NCBI RefSeq assembly: GCF_000162875.1
Contig: NZ_GG700630.1
Coordinates: forward strand, 206,657-270,656
Direction: 5' to 3'
From: Slackia exigua ATCC 700122
GTDB lineage: Bacteria > Actinomycetota > Coriobacteriia > Coriobacteriales > Eggerthellaceae
DNA: 64,000 bases
Shown piece by piece: positions 1-9,725 of this stretch (positions within the stretch are counted from its first letter, which is position 1; every line of letters starts with the position of its first letter). A model generated the notes under the pieces. The model searched no databases. It saw only the letters and a program-made list of their open reading frames with translations, and was not told the origin of the DNA. Position numbers and translations under genes: made by a program.

Positions 1-147
1 ACCACGTCGTTCATTGTGCGAACCACGCTCGAGGCCATTATCCATGAGCACATGTTCTTCCCCAACGACCTCGATACGCAGCGCGTGATAGACGAGACGT
101 CCAAGGTCATCTACCGCTATCTCTTCTGCGACGCGCCCGCATCATGA
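1..147 (+). CDS. 3' end of an unidentified regulator-like gene (possible TetR family), truncated by window edge
   Basis: The first base is in frame and the reading frame stays open for 48 codons to a TGA stop at 145-147, so only the C-terminus is visible. It is an amphipathic helical tail with a run such as TTLEAIIHEHMFF followed by IDETSKVIYRYLF, which resembles the ligand-binding/dimerisation helices of TetR-type repressors. That assignment rests on general character only, because the diagnostic N-terminal helix-turn-helix lies outside the window. It is transcribed towards the convergent ppdK gene. Confidence 0.45.
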   Translation, partial: TTSFIVRTTLEAIIHEHMFFPNDLDTQRVIDETSKVIYRYLFCDAPAS

Positions 148-407
148 CATGCACCGTCCGGAACGCTCGGCGACGCATATCATGCTCGTCGCGTGATTCG
201 TGCGGCACCTGAAGCCTTTCCATTCTCAAAGGCAGCCGACGCCTGAGGATTCCATCATGCCGGTGAAAACCGCTGCGCGATCATCGCCCTTCAGGCCGCA
301 CCGGCGGTCGGCACAAATCGAAATCGGCGTCGTGGAGCTTCCTACGTGTCGACCTCGCGGCTGTTGATTGAGGTTTTCGAATGGAACTATAGAGCATCCC
401 CATACGA
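148..407. other. Intergenic region, no gene recognised
   Basis: This is non-coding sequence between the convergent ends of the partial plus-strand gene and ppdK. No tRNA, repeat or convincing promoter was seen. It ends at the ppdK terminator hairpin. Confidence 0.5.
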
Positions 408-433
408 AGAAAGGAGCCCGAGGGCTCCTTTCT
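408..433 (-). terminator. Rho-independent terminator of ppdK
   Basis: A 12-bp perfect stem (AGAAAGGAGCCC with GGGCTCCTTTCT) and a 2-nt apparent loop lie just downstream of the ppdK stop on the minus strand. The 3' arm is pyrimidine-rich (CTTTCTT). The symmetry would also let it terminate the convergent plus-strand gene. Confidence 0.8.
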
Positions 434-459
434 CTTGCGCCGCTTGAGAAGACGGCGAT

Positions 460-3180
460 CTACTCCATATCGGCGATGGCCGCCTGCGCTGCCGCAAGGC
501 GCGCGAGGGGCACGCGGTACGGCGAGCAGGACACATAGTCAAGGCCGAGCGCGTGGAAGGTCTTGACGGAATCGGGGTCCCCGCCGTGCTCGCCGCAGAC
601 GCCGCAGACGAGATCGGGATTGCCCTCGTGGCCGAACGTGACGCCCATCTCGACGAGCTTCGCCACGCCGGGATCGACGGTGGCGAACGGATTGTACGGG
701 AGCAGCTTCTCGGACAGGTACTGCGGGACGAACTCGGCTTCGACGTCGTCACGGCTGAAGCCGAACGTCGTCTGCGTGAGGTCGTTCGTGCCGAAGCTGA
801 AGAAGTCGGCCTGGGTGGCAATTTCATCGGCGGTGACGGCGGCGCGGGGAAGCTCGATCATCGTGCCGATGGGGATCTTGAGCGAGACGCCTTCGGCGGC
901 CTCGACCTCGGCGATGACCTCCTCGGCGACCGCGCGGAGCTTCGCAAGCTCGTTGACGGTGGCCACGAGCGGGATCATGATCTCGGGCTTCGGGTCGAAG
1001 CCCTCCTTGACGAGCTTGGCCATGGCCGTGGCGATAGCACGCACCTGCATGCGCGGAAGCACGGGATAGACGATGGCCAGACGGCAGCCGCGCAGGCCGA
1101 GCATCGGGTTCTGCTCCGCGAAACCGTCGATCTTGTCCATCAGGGCGCGCTTCTCGGCAAGGGTCGCCTCATCGGCGCCGGCGGCTTCGAGCTTGGCGAT
1201 CTGAACGTCGAGGGCGCGGGCGTTGTCGAGGAACTCATGCAGGGGCGGATCGAGCAGACGCACGATGACCGGCAGCCCGTCCATGGCCTTGAACATGCCG
1301 TAGAAGTCGCCGGACTGCGCTTCGAACAGCGCTTCGACAGCCTTGGTGCGGACGTCTTCGTCCTCGTTCAGGATGAAGGACTGGATGATCTGCTTGCGAT
1401 CACCCAGGAACATGTGCTCGGTGCGGTCGAGCCCGATGCCCTCGGCACCGAATTCGCGGGAGAGCTGCGCATCGGCCGGATTGTCGGCGTTGGCGCGGAT
1501 GCCCAGGCGACGATACTCGTCGGCCCATTCGAGCAGCGTGCCCAGATCGCCCGACATCTCAGGCTCGACCAGCTCGACGGCGCCGAGCATGACCTCGCCG
1601 GTCAGGCCGTCGATGGAAATGACGTCGCCTTCGTGCAGGACGATATCGGTACCCGCGACGGCGACTTCCTTCTTCGCCGCATCGATCTTGAGCGCCTCGA
1701 CGCCGCAGACGCAAGGGGCGCCCATGCCGCGCGCGATGACGGCTGCATGCGAGGTCTTGCCGCCATGGCTCGTGAGGATGCCTTCGGCCGCTATCATGCC
1801 GGCAAGGTCGTCGGGTGTGGTCTCCCAGCGGACGAGAACGGTCTTGCGACCCTCTTCCGCAGCGGCGACCGCCGCGTCAGCGGAAAACACGACTTCGCCG
1901 ACCGCAGCGCCCGGCGAGGCGTTCAGACCGCGCGCGATGACGTTCTTCACGGCCGTCTTGGAGATCTGCGGATGGAGCAGCTGGTCGAGCTGCTCAGGAG
2001 CGACGCGCATGACCGCGGTCTTCTTATCGATCATGCCTTCGTGCACCATTTCGATGGCGATGCGCAGGGCGGCCGCGGCGGTGCGCTTGCCGACACGCGT
2101 CTGGAGCATCCAGAGGCGGCCTTCCTCGATGGTGAACTCGATGTCCATCATATCGCGGTAGTGGTCTTCAAGCAGATCGAAGATGCGCTCGAGCTCTTCG
2201 CCCGCCTCCTCGAGGCCCGGCGTGTGCTTGAGCTCGGCGATCGGAGATGTGTTGCGGATGCCGGCCACGACGTCTTCACCCTGGGCGTTGACCAGGTAAT
2301 CGCCGTAGAATTCCTTCTTGCCGGTCGCGGCGTCGCGCGTGAAGGCGACGCCCGTGGCGGAGGTTTCGCCCTTGTTGCCGAAGACCATGGCCTGGACGTT
2401 CACGGCCGTGCCCAGATCGTCGGCGATCTTGTTCTGCTTGCGATAGAGCGTCGCGCGCGGGTTGTTCCACGAGCCGAAGACGGCTTCCATGGCCAGGCGC
2501 AGCTGAGTGTCGGGATCCTGCGGGAACGCGACGGCGCCGTCGACAACGAGCTCGGGATGCGCTTCAGCGGAAACGTTCGCTGAGAAGATGCCCTTGAAGG
2601 TTTCCACGAGCGCCTGAAGGTCGTCGGCGGTCAGGTCGGTATCGTTGCGAATGCCGCGCTCGAGCTTCTTCGCGGTGATGGCATTCTCGAACAGATCGCC
2701 TTCGAGGCCCATGACCACATTGGAGAACATCTGGATGAAACGGCGGTAGCTATCCCAGGAGAAACGCGGATTGCGGGTCTTTTCGATCAAGCCGTGGACG
2801 GACCGGTCGTTCAAACCCAGGTTCAGGACCGTATCCATCATGCCGGGCATGGAAAGAGGCGCGCCGGAACGGACGGAGACGAGCAGCGGATCGGTCGGAT
2901 CGCCGATCTTCTTGCCGATGCGGCGCTCGAGGTCGAGGCGATATTCCTGGATCGTGTCGAGAGCCCCTTCGGGCCACGTGTTGCCGGCGTTCGCATATTC
3001 CATGCAGGTCTGGCAGGTGATCGTGAAGCCAGGAGGCACCGGGAGCCCGAGGACCGCCATCTCGGCGAGATTCGCGCCCTTGCCGCCCAAGACCCCCTTC
3101 ATGTCTTTGTTGCCCTCGGTCACGTTGTTCCCTTGGGCGTCCTTGCCGAATGCATAGACGCGCTTTACGTCTTCAGCCAC
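460..3180 (-). CDS. ppdK: Pyruvate, phosphate dikinase
   Basis: Interconverts pyruvate + ATP + Pi with PEP + AMP + PPi in the cytosol, at the glycolysis/gluconeogenesis junction. At 906 residues it has the full family length. The N-terminal nucleotide-binding domain opens with GGKGANLAEM (32-41). The swivelling phosphohistidine domain carries GGKTSHAAVIARG, with catalytic His at 478 and the regulatory Thr two residues earlier at 476. The C-terminal PEP/pyruvate barrel ends with the GVCGEHGGDP cysteine motif. The ATG start is 45 bp downstream of the gene for its own regulatory kinase/phosphatase, whose usual target is that Thr. The pairing strongly suggests that flux is switched by reversible Thr phosphorylation. 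No defects were seen. Confidence 0.97.
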   Translation of the reverse strand: MAEDVKRVYAFGKDAQGNNVTEGNKDMKGVLGGKGANLAEMAVLGLPVPPGFTITCQTCMEYANAGNTWPEGALDTIQEYRLDLERRIGKKIGDPTDPLLVSVRSGAPLSMPGMMDTVLNLGLNDRSVHGLIEKTRNPRFSWDSYRRFIQMFSNVVMGLEGDLFENAITAKKLERGIRNDTDLTADDLQALVETFKGIFSANVSAEAHPELVVDGAVAFPQDPDTQLRLAMEAVFGSWNNPRATLYRKQNKIADDLGTAVNVQAMVFGNKGETSATGVAFTRDAATGKKEFYGDYLVNAQGEDVVAGIRNTSPIAELKHTPGLEEAGEELERIFDLLEDHYRDMMDIEFTIEEGRLWMLQTRVGKRTAAAALRIAIEMVHEGMIDKKTAVMRVAPEQLDQLLHPQISKTAVKNVIARGLNASPGAAVGEVVFSADAAVAAAEEGRKTVLVRWETTPDDLAGMIAAEGILTSHGGKTSHAAVIARGMGAPCVCGVEALKIDAAKKEVAVAGTDIVLHEGDVISIDGLTGEVMLGAVELVEPEMSGDLGTLLEWADEYRRLGIRANADNPADAQLSREFGAEGIGLDRTEHMFLGDRKQIIQSFILNEDEDVRTKAVEALFEAQSGDFYGMFKAMDGLPVIVRLLDPPLHEFLDNARALDVQIAKLEAAGADEATLAEKRALMDKIDGFAEQNPMLGLRGCRLAIVYPVLPRMQVRAIATAMAKLVKEGFDPKPEIMIPLVATVNELAKLRAVAEEVIAEVEAAEGVSLKIPIGTMIELPRAAVTADEIATQADFFSFGTNDLTQTTFGFSRDDVEAEFVPQYLSEKLLPYNPFATVDPGVAKLVEMGVTFGHEGNPDLVCGVCGEHGGDPDSVKTFHALGLDYVSCSPYRVPLARLAAAQAAIADME

Positions 3181-3225
3181 TGGTGCAACTCCTTCAATCG
3201 ACTGGCTACCTTACCTGTCGCCCCA

Positions 3226-4128
3226 TCACTCGACGATAGACTTCTGCGAGGGGTGAGCGAGTTCATAGTAACGCAATATCTCCTGGGCCGTTTCCTCGAT
3301 CGCGCGGTTGTCGGTATGAACCACCAGGCATCCAATCTTGCGCATGAGGGAACGCGCCTCTTCGAGATCCCGATAGACCATCTCGGGCTCGGCGTAGCTC
3401 GCAGCCACCTGCTGCGCAAGCCTGCCCGATCCGCCCAGACGCCTCTGCCGTATGCCGACGAGCACGTCAGGCGTGGTCACGAGCCCGTACACGCGCGTCG
3501 GGTCGCATTCGAAAACCTCCGGCGGACAAGGGGAGTCCAACGCAAGCGGCACGTTCGCCACCTTGTAGCCCTGAAGCCCCAGATAGATGGAGATGGGGGT
3601 CTTCGAAGACCGAGAGACGCCCAGAATGACGATATCGGCCTTCAGGAGATCCTGCGGGTTGCGCCCGTCATCGTGCTCGACGGTGAATTCCATCGCGTCG
3701 ATGCGGCGGAAGTAGCTCTCGTCGGTCTGGCGATGCAGGCCTGGGTGCGTCGAAGGCAGCAGGCCCGATGCCTCCGACAGCGTATCGAGAGGGCTTCCCA
3801 TGAGATCGACCCCGCGCATATCGTGCGCGTCGAGAAACTCCGCGAGGCGACGGCGGGCCTCCTTGTCGACGAGCGTGTAGAAGACGACCAAACGCGCGTC
3901 AACTCCCGCTTCGACATGACGCTTCTGGTGATTGAGCAGGAAGTTCGTGATCTGGTCGTAATCGCGCGCCTTCGGCAGCGTCTCTATGTAGGGCTCCGGC
4001 ACGCCGAACTGGCCGGCGGCGGCCTTGGCGATGGCTTGGGCCGTCGCACCCACCGAATCGCTGATCACATGGATGGTGGGTAGCGGAGAGTCGTTGAAGA
4101 CGTTCGCGGCTTCGCTCGTAAGATTCAT
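3226..4128 (-). CDS. PPDK regulatory protein (DUF299 bifunctional kinase/pyrophosphorylase)
   Basis: A DUF299/PDRP family protein of 300 residues, a little longer than the usual ~270. This family inactivates PPDK by ADP-dependent phosphorylation of the Thr near the catalytic His, and reactivates it by Pi-dependent dephosphorylation. Visible signatures are HVISDSVGATAQAIAKAA near the N-terminus and the P-loop-like GVSRSSKTPISIYLG in the C-terminal half. It lies directly upstream of ppdK on the same strand, which favours PPDK rather than PEP synthase as the target; no ppsA is seen here. The first ATG (MNLTSEAANVF) is preceded by GAAGGGAAGCC. Confidence 0.93.
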   Translation of the reverse strand: MNLTSEAANVFNDSPLPTIHVISDSVGATAQAIAKAAAGQFGVPEPYIETLPKARDYDQITNFLLNHQKRHVEAGVDARLVVFYTLVDKEARRRLAEFLDAHDMRGVDLMGSPLDTLSEASGLLPSTHPGLHRQTDESYFRRIDAMEFTVEHDDGRNPQDLLKADIVILGVSRSSKTPISIYLGLQGYKVANVPLALDSPCPPEVFECDPTRVYGLVTTPDVLVGIRQRRLGGSGRLAQQVAASYAEPEMVYRDLEEARSLMRKIGCLVVHTDNRAIEETAQEILRYYELAHPSQKSIVE

Positions 4129-4147
4129 GGCTTCCCTTCGTACGACG

Positions 4148-4182
4148 CCGCAGGGCGGCGCGATCGGTGCGCCGCCCTGCGG
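4148..4182 (-). terminator. Strong hairpin after glyS (terminator-like, no U-tract)
   Basis: A 14-bp perfect GC-rich stem (CCGCAGGGCGGCGC) with a 7-nt loop begins 9 nt downstream of the glyS stop on the minus strand. No run of T follows it. It may be a weak or factor-assisted terminator, or an mRNA 3'-end stabiliser, and it leaves only about 20 nt before the next gene. Confidence 0.6.
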
Positions 4183-4190
4183 GATCGAGG

Positions 4191-6278
4191 CTATTTCGTC
4201 TTGGCGAGCAGACCGAAGTCCGCAACGTCGGAAAAGACGCCGACGAACCGATTGAGCAGGCGAATGCGGTTCCTGCGCACGTCGGGATCCTCATCCATGA
4301 CCATGACGTCGGTGAAGAAGGCGTCGATCGGCCGACGCAGGGCTGCAAGGCTCGTGAGCGCCTGGGCGAAATCGTCGTCGTCAAGCGCGGCGGCGACATC
4401 GGCGCGCGCGCGCGCCGTGGCGGCGAAGAGGGTGCGTTCGGCATCGTTGAACGCCTCTTCGTCGCAGACATCGCCCGCCGCGGCGTCGCGCAGGTTGTTG
4501 GCTCGGGCGAAGGCGATCGCCAGATCCTCGAACGCCTCGGGTTCGGCGGCGCGCTGCATGTCGAGCGCGCGGGCGCGCTTCGCGATGGTCGCAGGCTCGA
4601 CGACGCGCGCGGCGAGCACCGCATCGATCGCATCGGCGGAAACCCCTTCGTCGCGCAGGATGACCTTCGTGCGCGTGACGAAGAAATCGACGACGGCCTC
4701 GGCGACTTCAATGCGATCGAAGACGAGCCCGTCGGTTTCGTACGAAGCGAGGGCCGCATCCACGGCGGCGCCGAGGGAGACCTCGAGGCCATCGTTGAGA
4801 AGGCCGACGATGCCGATGGCGCTGCGGCGCAGGGCGAAGGGATCGGATGAGCCCGTCGGGGCCTGGTCGATGGCGAACAGGCCGCAGATGGTATCGAGCT
4901 TGTCGGCGAATGCGACGGCCCGGCCCGCGAAGCCCTGCGGAAGCCCATCGCCCGAGAAGCGCGGACGGTAGTGGTCGGCGATCGCACGGGCCACCTCGTC
5001 GGTCTCCCCCGCCGCCTTGGCGTAATAGGAGCCCATGATGCCCTGAACGCTCGTGAATTCGACGACGGCACCGGTCACGAGGTCGGCCTTGCAGAGGAAG
5101 GCGGCACGGCGGGCGTCGGCCTTCTCCTGGTCGGTCGCCGTGGACGAAGAGTCGCACACAAAGGATGCGAGACGTTCGATACGCACGGTTTTCGCGAAAG
5201 TAGAGCCGAGCTTCTCTTGGAAGACGACGTGTTTCAGATCGGGCACATACGCTTCGAGCGGACGCTTGAGATCTTCGTCATAGAAGAACTTGGCGTCGTA
5301 CAGACGAGCGGCGACGACGCGTTCGTTGCCGTCGACGATGTTCGCCTCGAACTTCGGATTGCCGTTCGAGGTGATGAGGAATTTATTGGCCAATGTGCCG
5401 TCTGCATTGAACAGCGGGAAGTAGCGCTGATGGACGAGCATCGCGTCGACGATGATCTCTTTGGGGACCTTCAGGAAAAGCTCGTCGAAGCCTCCTACCA
5501 TGACGGTGGGATACTCGGTGAGGTTGACGACCTCCGCCATCGTGCGCGCAGGCAGGTCGGCCGTAAGCCCCGTCGCCTCTTCGACGGCCTGGACCTGGGA
5601 GCGGATGCTCGCTTCCCGCTCCGCCTCGCTCGGAACCACGAAGGCTCCGCACAGCGTTTCGACCAGGTCGTCAGCGCATGCGAACTCGATGCCCGCAGGG
5701 GCGAGGAAGCGATGCCCGTAGGTGGTGCGGCCGGATTCGGCGCCGGCGAAAGACAGCGGCACGACGGCGTCGCCCAGAAGCGCCACGATCCAACGAACGG
5801 GACGGCTGAACTGCTCGCGATACGCCGCCCAACGCTGCGACTTGGGCCATGCGATCCCGGTGATCACCTCGTGGAGCACATCGGAAAGCAGGCCGGCGAC
5901 GTCGAGCGACGGCGTCGTTTTCACGGCGTAGACGTACTCGACGCCGTTCTCGTCGCGCCGTTCGAGAGCCGACGCGTCGACGCCCTTGCCGCGCGCGAAG
6001 CCGAGCGCGGCCTTGGTCGGTTTCCCCTCGGCATCGAAGGCGATCTCAGCCGCAGGGCCGCGAAACGTCTCTTCGGAGGCCTCGGTCTTCTCAGGCACGT
6101 CATGCACGATGGCGATCAGGCGTCGCGGCGTGGAATAGGCCTCGATCCCGGCATGGGGAATCTTGGCGGCATCCATGAGCGAAGCGACGAGCTCGGGAAG
6201 CTTCTCCGTGGCGGCATGGAGCGCGAACGCAGGCAGCTCTTCCGTTCCGATCTCGAAGGCGAGCGTCTTATTCGCCAT
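4191..6278 (-). CDS. glyS: Glycine--tRNA ligase beta subunit
   Basis: Beta chain of the bacterial alpha2-beta2 glycyl-tRNA synthetase; it carries tRNA-binding and anticodon-recognition functions. 695 residues. The start is set at [18 protein letters not shown], which matches the conserved beginning of the family (EIGTEELP). It is preceded by a canonical AGGAGG six bases upstream of the ATG. A longer in-frame extension exists but lies inside glyQ and lacks family similarity. The gene overlaps the end of glyQ by 11 bp, implying translational coupling and stoichiometric synthesis. Confidence 0.96.
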   Translation of the reverse strand: MANKTLAFEIGTEELPAFALHAATEKLPELVASLMDAAKIPHAGIEAYSTPRRLIAIVHDVPEKTEASEETFRGPAAEIAFDAEGKPTKAALGFARGKGVDASALERRDENGVEYVYAVKTTPSLDVAGLLSDVLHEVITGIAWPKSQRWAAYREQFSRPVRWIVALLGDAVVPLSFAGAESGRTTYGHRFLAPAGIEFACADDLVETLCGAFVVPSEAEREASIRSQVQAVEEATGLTADLPARTMAEVVNLTEYPTVMVGGFDELFLKVPKEIIVDAMLVHQRYFPLFNADGTLANKFLITSNGNPKFEANIVDGNERVVAARLYDAKFFYDEDLKRPLEAYVPDLKHVVFQEKLGSTFAKTVRIERLASFVCDSSSTATDQEKADARRAAFLCKADLVTGAVVEFTSVQGIMGSYYAKAAGETDEVARAIADHYRPRFSGDGLPQGFAGRAVAFADKLDTICGLFAIDQAPTGSSDPFALRRSAIGIVGLLNDGLEVSLGAAVDAALASYETDGLVFDRIEVAEAVVDFFVTRTKVILRDEGVSADAIDAVLAARVVEPATIAKRARALDMQRAAEPEAFEDLAIAFARANNLRDAAAGDVCDEEAFNDAERTLFAATARARADVAAALDDDDFAQALTSLAALRRPIDAFFTDVMVMDEDPDVRRNRIRLLNRFVGVFSDVADFGLLAKTK

Positions 6279-7191
6279 CTGCGGCCTCCTTGTCCTGGGC
6301 GCCGGCATGGCCGACGACGTGTTCGATATAGCTCGCGCAGCACGCTTTGGCGATCGAGCGCACACGCAGGATGTAGCCCATGCGCTCAGTGGCGGAGATG
6401 ACTCCGCGCGCATCGAGCAGATTGAAGGTATGCGAGCACTTCAGCACGTAGTCGTAGGCGGGAAGCGGCAACCCGGCCTCCAAGATGCGGTTGCATTCGG
6501 CCTCGTAGCGATCGAAATCGCCAAAGAGCAGGTCGGTATCGGCCACCTCGAAGTTGTATGCCGAGTATTCGCGCTCGTTTTCCAGGAAGACGTCGCCGTA
6601 CGTGAACTCGATGCCGTCGTCGCCGCGGCTCCAGACGATATCGTAGACGGAATCGACGCCCTGGATGTACATGACCAGACGTTCGAGACCATAGGCGATC
6701 TCGGAAGGCACCGGCGCGCATTCGAATCCGCCGACCTGCTGGAAATACGTGAACTGCGTCACCTCCATGCCGTCGATCCAGACCTCCCAGCCGAGGCCCC
6801 AGGCCCCGAGCGTCGGGCTTTCCCAGTCGTCTTCGACGAAGCGCACGTCATGCTCTTCGACATCGATGCCGATGGCGCGCAGGCTGTCCAGATACAGGTC
6901 CTGCACATTGTCGGGAGAAGGCTTGATCAGCACTTGGAACTGGTAGTAGTGCTGCATGCGGTTCGGATTCTCGCCGTAGCGGCCGTCCGCAGGACGACGG
7001 CAGCCCTGCACGTAGGCGGTGCGCCACGTATCGGGCCCGAGGGATCGCAGCGTGGTGGCAGGATGATTGGTGCCGGCGCCGACCTCGTTGTCGTACGGCT
7101 GCAGGATCACGCATCCCTGCGCAGCCCAGTAGGTCTGCAGCCTCAGGACGACCTCCTGGAACGTTGGCGCGTTGTGCGCTGGCTTGCTCAT
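6268..7191 (-). CDS. glyQ: Glycine--tRNA ligase alpha subunit
   Basis: Class II catalytic chain of the heterotetrameric glycyl-tRNA synthetase. 307 residues, typical length. Characteristic blocks include [29 protein letters not shown] and the class II motif region around [16 protein letters not shown]. The start [11 protein letters not shown] lies 2 bp after the lepB stop; a longer frame would run into lepB and has no family support. With glyS it forms an operon, probably continuing from lepB. Confidence 0.96.
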   Translation of the reverse strand: MSKPAHNAPTFQEVVLRLQTYWAAQGCVILQPYDNEVGAGTNHPATTLRSLGPDTWRTAYVQGCRRPADGRYGENPNRMQHYYQFQVLIKPSPDNVQDLYLDSLRAIGIDVEEHDVRFVEDDWESPTLGAWGLGWEVWIDGMEVTQFTYFQQVGGFECAPVPSEIAYGLERLVMYIQGVDSVYDIVWSRGDDGIEFTYGDVFLENEREYSAYNFEVADTDLLFGDFDRYEAECNRILEAGLPLPAYDYVLKCSHTFNLLDARGVISATERMGYILRVRSIAKACCASYIEHVVGHAGAQDKEAADGE

Positions 7192-7193
7192 GT

Positions 7194-7763
7194 TCACAGC
7201 ACTCCTAGATGGGTAAGGGGCCAATAGACTACGAAGGCGCGACCCGAGACGGAGCTCTTCTTGATCGGGCCGAAATACCGGGAGTCTGAGGAACTGGTGC
7301 GATTGTCGCCCATGACCCAGAGGCTTCCCGCGGGAACGGTGTAGGGATACGTGATGGAAACGTCGTTCGCGGCATCCAGAGGAACGCTCGGCTTGCCGTC
7401 CGTATACGGCTCGTCGAGAGGCGTGCCGTCCACGTACACGGCACCGTCGATGAGATCGACGGTCTGACCGGGCGTGGCTATGACGCGCTTGATGAGCGTG
7501 CGGCCGGGAATCTCGGGGTCGTCGAAGGTGATGATGTCGCCATAGGCGGGTTCACGCAGGTAATAGGATATCTTCTCGGACCAGACCTGGTCGCCTATCT
7601 CTATCGTGTCCTCCATGGAACCCGAGGGAATGGCGTAGGCGCGCGCAACGAAGTTCTGTATGAGCCAGATAAGCGCGAGGACGGAGACGAAGAAGAAAGC
7701 CCAGGAAAGGATCGAGCGGATGATTCCCGAGGCACGCGAGCCTGCATGAGTGCCGTAATCCAT
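7194..7763 (-). CDS. lepB: Signal peptidase I
   Basis: Membrane serine protease that removes Sec/Tat signal peptides at the outer face of the membrane. 189 residues: one N-terminal transmembrane segment (about 18-38), then the catalytic motif IPSGSMEDT with nucleophile Ser49, and RTLIKRVIA with the general base Lys92. The downstream [15 protein letters not shown] box is also canonical. It is placed between trmD and glyQ, 30 bp from trmD across a terminator hairpin and 2 bp from glyQ. lepB near rpsP-trmD is a recurrent bacterial arrangement. Confidence 0.95.
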   Translation of the reverse strand: MDYGTHAGSRASGIIRSILSWAFFFVSVLALIWLIQNFVARAYAIPSGSMEDTIEIGDQVWSEKISYYLREPAYGDIITFDDPEIPGRTLIKRVIATPGQTVDLIDGAVYVDGTPLDEPYTDGKPSVPLDAANDVSITYPYTVPAGSLWVMGDNRTSSSDSRYFGPIKKSSVSGRAFVVYWPLTHLGVL

Positions 7764-7782
7764 GAAAGAGCAGCGCCTCCCG

Positions 7783-7812
7783 CAACAAAGAAAGGACGCT
7801 CAACGAGCGTCC
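7783..7812 (-). terminator. Intrinsic terminator overlapping the trmD stop codon
   Basis: On the minus strand GGACGCTC-GTT-GAGCGTCC forms an 8-bp stem with a 3-nt loop, followed by CTTTCTTTGTTG. The trmD TGA stop lies inside the hairpin. lepB begins only about 20 nt after the T-rich tail, so lepB expression depends on read-through or on a promoter inside trmD. Confidence 0.8.
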
Positions 7813-8546
7813 GGAACGTCAACGTCGTGCAATGATAGCAAAAAAGCCCGTTCGCGCTCGGTCAAGGCGGCGCTTTCCAGCAAATCGGGACGAAGGCGCG
7901 CGGTACGGAGCAGCGCCTGTTCGCGACGCCAGGCGGCGACCTTCCCATGATCGCCGCTCAAAAGCACGGGCGGCACGTCCATGCCGCGATAGCTCGCCGG
8001 ACGCGTGTACTGAGGATATTCGAGCAGCCCGTCGTCGCCGAAGCTCTCGTCGACGGCGCTCATGTCGTCGCCGAGAACGCCGGGAATGAGACGCACGACG
8101 GCGTCGATGACGACCATGGAGGCGAGCTCCCCCGAGGTGAGCACGTAATCGCCGAGGGAAATGCATTCGTCCGCCAATGCGTAGGCGCGTTCGTCTATGC
8201 CCTCGTAATGCCCGCAGATGAACATCAGCCGATCCTTCGTCGAGAGGCGTTGCGCGACCTCTTGCGCGAACGGCACACCCGTAGGCGCAAGGAATACGAC
8301 ATGGGGCTTCGCGCCCTCGGAGGCGACGGCATCGTAGGCTTCGAAGATGGGCGGGCACGTCATAAGAAGGCCCTGGCCGCCCCCATACGGATCGTCGTCG
8401 GTCGTGCGATGGCGGTCGTGCGTCCAGTCGCGCAGGTCGTGAGCATGGAATTCGAGCAGGCCGAATTCCTGCGCCCGCTTCATGATGGAATCCTGCATGA
8501 CGGAATCGTACATGCGGGGAAACGTCGTGATGGCGTCGATGCGCAT
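7800..8546 (-). CDS. trmD: tRNA (guanine(37)-N1)-methyltransferase
   Basis: SPOUT-class methyltransferase that makes m1G37 in tRNAs reading CNN/CGG-type codons and so prevents frameshifting. 248 residues. It opens with MRIDAITTFPRMYDSV and has GGGQGLLM and ICGHYEGIDER, with the SAM-binding knot at SLGDYVLTSGELASMVVIDA. It sits in the conserved rpsP-khpA-rimM-trmD order, 12 bp after rimM. Its last codons and stop are built into an intrinsic terminator. Confidence 0.97.
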   Translation of the reverse strand: MRIDAITTFPRMYDSVMQDSIMKRAQEFGLLEFHAHDLRDWTHDRHRTTDDDPYGGGQGLLMTCPPIFEAYDAVASEGAKPHVVFLAPTGVPFAQEVAQRLSTKDRLMFICGHYEGIDERAYALADECISLGDYVLTSGELASMVVIDAVVRLIPGVLGDDMSAVDESFGDDGLLEYPQYTRPASYRGMDVPPVLLSGDHGKVAAWRREQALLRTARLRPDLLESAALTERERAFLLSLHDVDVPDAR

Positions 8547-8558
8547 GCGCGGTTCCCC

Positions 8559-9092
8559 CTATGCTTCGGATGCGAGTTCGACGAGCCCGTCGGGAAGCGT
8601 GACATGGATGGTCCGCGAGATGTCGTCTATCGACGATATCATCTCCTCGACGGCCGGAATGAGAATGTCGCCCGAAGCCCCCTCGACGACGAGCATGTCG
8701 CTTGCCGGCATCTCGGATATTTCGGCAAGGCGCCCGATGCGGCCTAGGCGTCCGTCGACGACGGAGAAACCGATCAGGTCGTATTCGCGCGAGCGCGCCG
8801 CGTCGAAGCCTTCGGGAAGATCGGCCTCGGCCACAAGGCAATGGCTTCCGCGCAAGGCCTCCGCAGCGTCGCGGTCGGAGATTCCCTCGAATTCGACGCT
8901 CCACTCCCCTGCGGCCGCCTCGACCGCACGCGCCACGCGCGCGGTACGCGGGCCGCGCAAGGTCGGAGGAATGAAATGGACCGTCATGCCCTCTTCGAGC
9001 AAAAAAGGAAGGCCGCGCACGGGACGTGCGACGAACCTTCCCTTAAGACCCGAAACAGAGCCGAGCACGGCTATGTCGGCCCAGTCGTGCAC
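8559..9092 (-). CDS. rimM: Ribosome maturation factor RimM (GTG start)
   Basis: Assists 30S head assembly by binding S19; it has an N-terminal RimM domain and a C-terminal PRC-barrel. The assigned start is a GTG at 9092 (VHDWADIAVLGSVSGLKG), 4 bp after the khpA stop, with GAGGA eight bases upstream, giving 177 residues as expected. A longer ATG frame reaches 9182 but would overlap khpA by 86 bp with Ser/Ala-rich sequence not typical of RimM. Translationally coupled to khpA and followed by trmD. Confidence 0.9.
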   Translation of the reverse strand: MHDWADIAVLGSVSGLKGRFVARPVRGLPFLLEEGMTVHFIPPTLRGPRTARVARAVEAAAGEWSVEFEGISDRDAAEALRGSHCLVAEADLPEGFDAARSREYDLIGFSVVDGRLGRIGRLAEISEMPASDMLVVEGASGDILIPAVEEMISSIDDISRTIHVTLPDGLVELASEA

Positions 9093-9096
9093 GAGG

Positions 9097-9354
9097 TCAA
9101 TCCTCGACGAGCTCGACCGAGACATCGCGGCCTTCGCCGCAGAGGGCGGCGCGGGCCAGGACGCGAATGGATTTGATGACACGACCCTGCCGACCGATCA
9201 CCTTGCCGCAGTCGTCCGCGGCGACGCGGATCTCGACGAGCTCGGAGCCGCTCTCGTCGATGTTCGATGCCACGTCGACGGCCTCTTTATCGTCGACGAG
9301 CGGCTCGACGATAGCGCGGACCAAATCGGCGATGTCGTGAGACGTCGAGGCCAT
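9097..9354 (-). CDS. khpA: KH-domain RNA-binding protein KhpA (YlqC family)
   Basis: Single KH-domain protein of 85 residues with the GKVIGRQGR signature (GXXG loop) at 50-58. In Gram-positives KhpA pairs with KhpB/Jag to bind many RNAs and influence elongation and division. Its ATG begins immediately after the rpsP TAA with no spacing, indicating tight coupling. The position between S16 and RimM is the standard location for this gene. Confidence 0.93.
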   Translation of the reverse strand: MASTSHDIADLVRAIVEPLVDDKEAVDVASNIDESGSELVEIRVAADDCGKVIGRQGRVIKSIRVLARAALCGEGRDVSVELVED

Positions 9355-9600
9355 TTACTGGGCCTTCTTGGCCGTCTCGATGAGACGCTTGACGGTATCG
9401 GTAGGCTGGGCTCCCTTGCTGATCCAGTCTTCGACGCGCGGGAGGTCGAGCTCGATGACGGAAGGATCCATGTTGGGGTTGTAGCGACCGACCTGCTCGA
9501 TGATCTGGCCATCGCGGCGTGCGCGCGCATCGGCGACGACGACGCGGTAGACGGGGTGCTTCTTAGCGCCATGGCGGGCGAGGCGAATCTTGACTGCCAT
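9355..9600 (-). CDS. rpsP: 30S ribosomal protein S16
   Basis: 81 residues beginning [22 protein letters not shown], the hallmark of bS16, which stabilises the 5' and central 16S domains during assembly. First gene of the rpsP-khpA-rimM-trmD run. A good ribosome site (AAAGGAG) lies upstream. Its promoter is likely the -35/-10 pair near 9654-9682. Confidence 0.97.
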   Translation of the reverse strand: MAVKIRLARHGAKKHPVYRVVVADARARRDGQIIEQVGRYNPNMDPSVIELDLPRVEDWISKGAQPTDTVKRLIETAKKAQ

Positions 9601-9653
9601 CTGAATGAACTCCTTTATGTCATGCGTACACGTGTCATGTCACGTAACTATTA

Positions 9654-9682
9654 ATGGTATTACACGGAAACGGCTTTTTCAA
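9654..9682 (-). promoter_or_regulatory. Candidate rpsP promoter
   Basis: On the minus strand, TTGAAA (9677-9682), a 17-bp spacer and TACCAT (9654-9659). Both hexamers are imperfect but the spacing is ideal and the position fits the ribosomal operon. Between it and the start codon is the ACACGTGT palindrome (about 9628-9636), flanked by CATG repeats, which could be an operator. Confidence 0.4.
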
Positions 9683-9683
9683 G

Positions 9684-9713
9684 CGCGGGACCGGAGGCTT
9701 CACCGGTCCCGCG
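9684..9713 (-). terminator. Hairpin downstream of pnp
   Basis: An 11-bp perfect stem CGCGGGACCGG/CCGGTCCCGCG with an 8-nt loop begins 12 nt after the pnp stop. The following minus-strand sequence is CTTGAAAAAGCC rather than a T-run. It could be a terminator of modest strength or a 3'-end structure limiting exonuclease attack. Confidence 0.55.
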
Positions 9714-9725
9714 AAGCGGTCGGAA

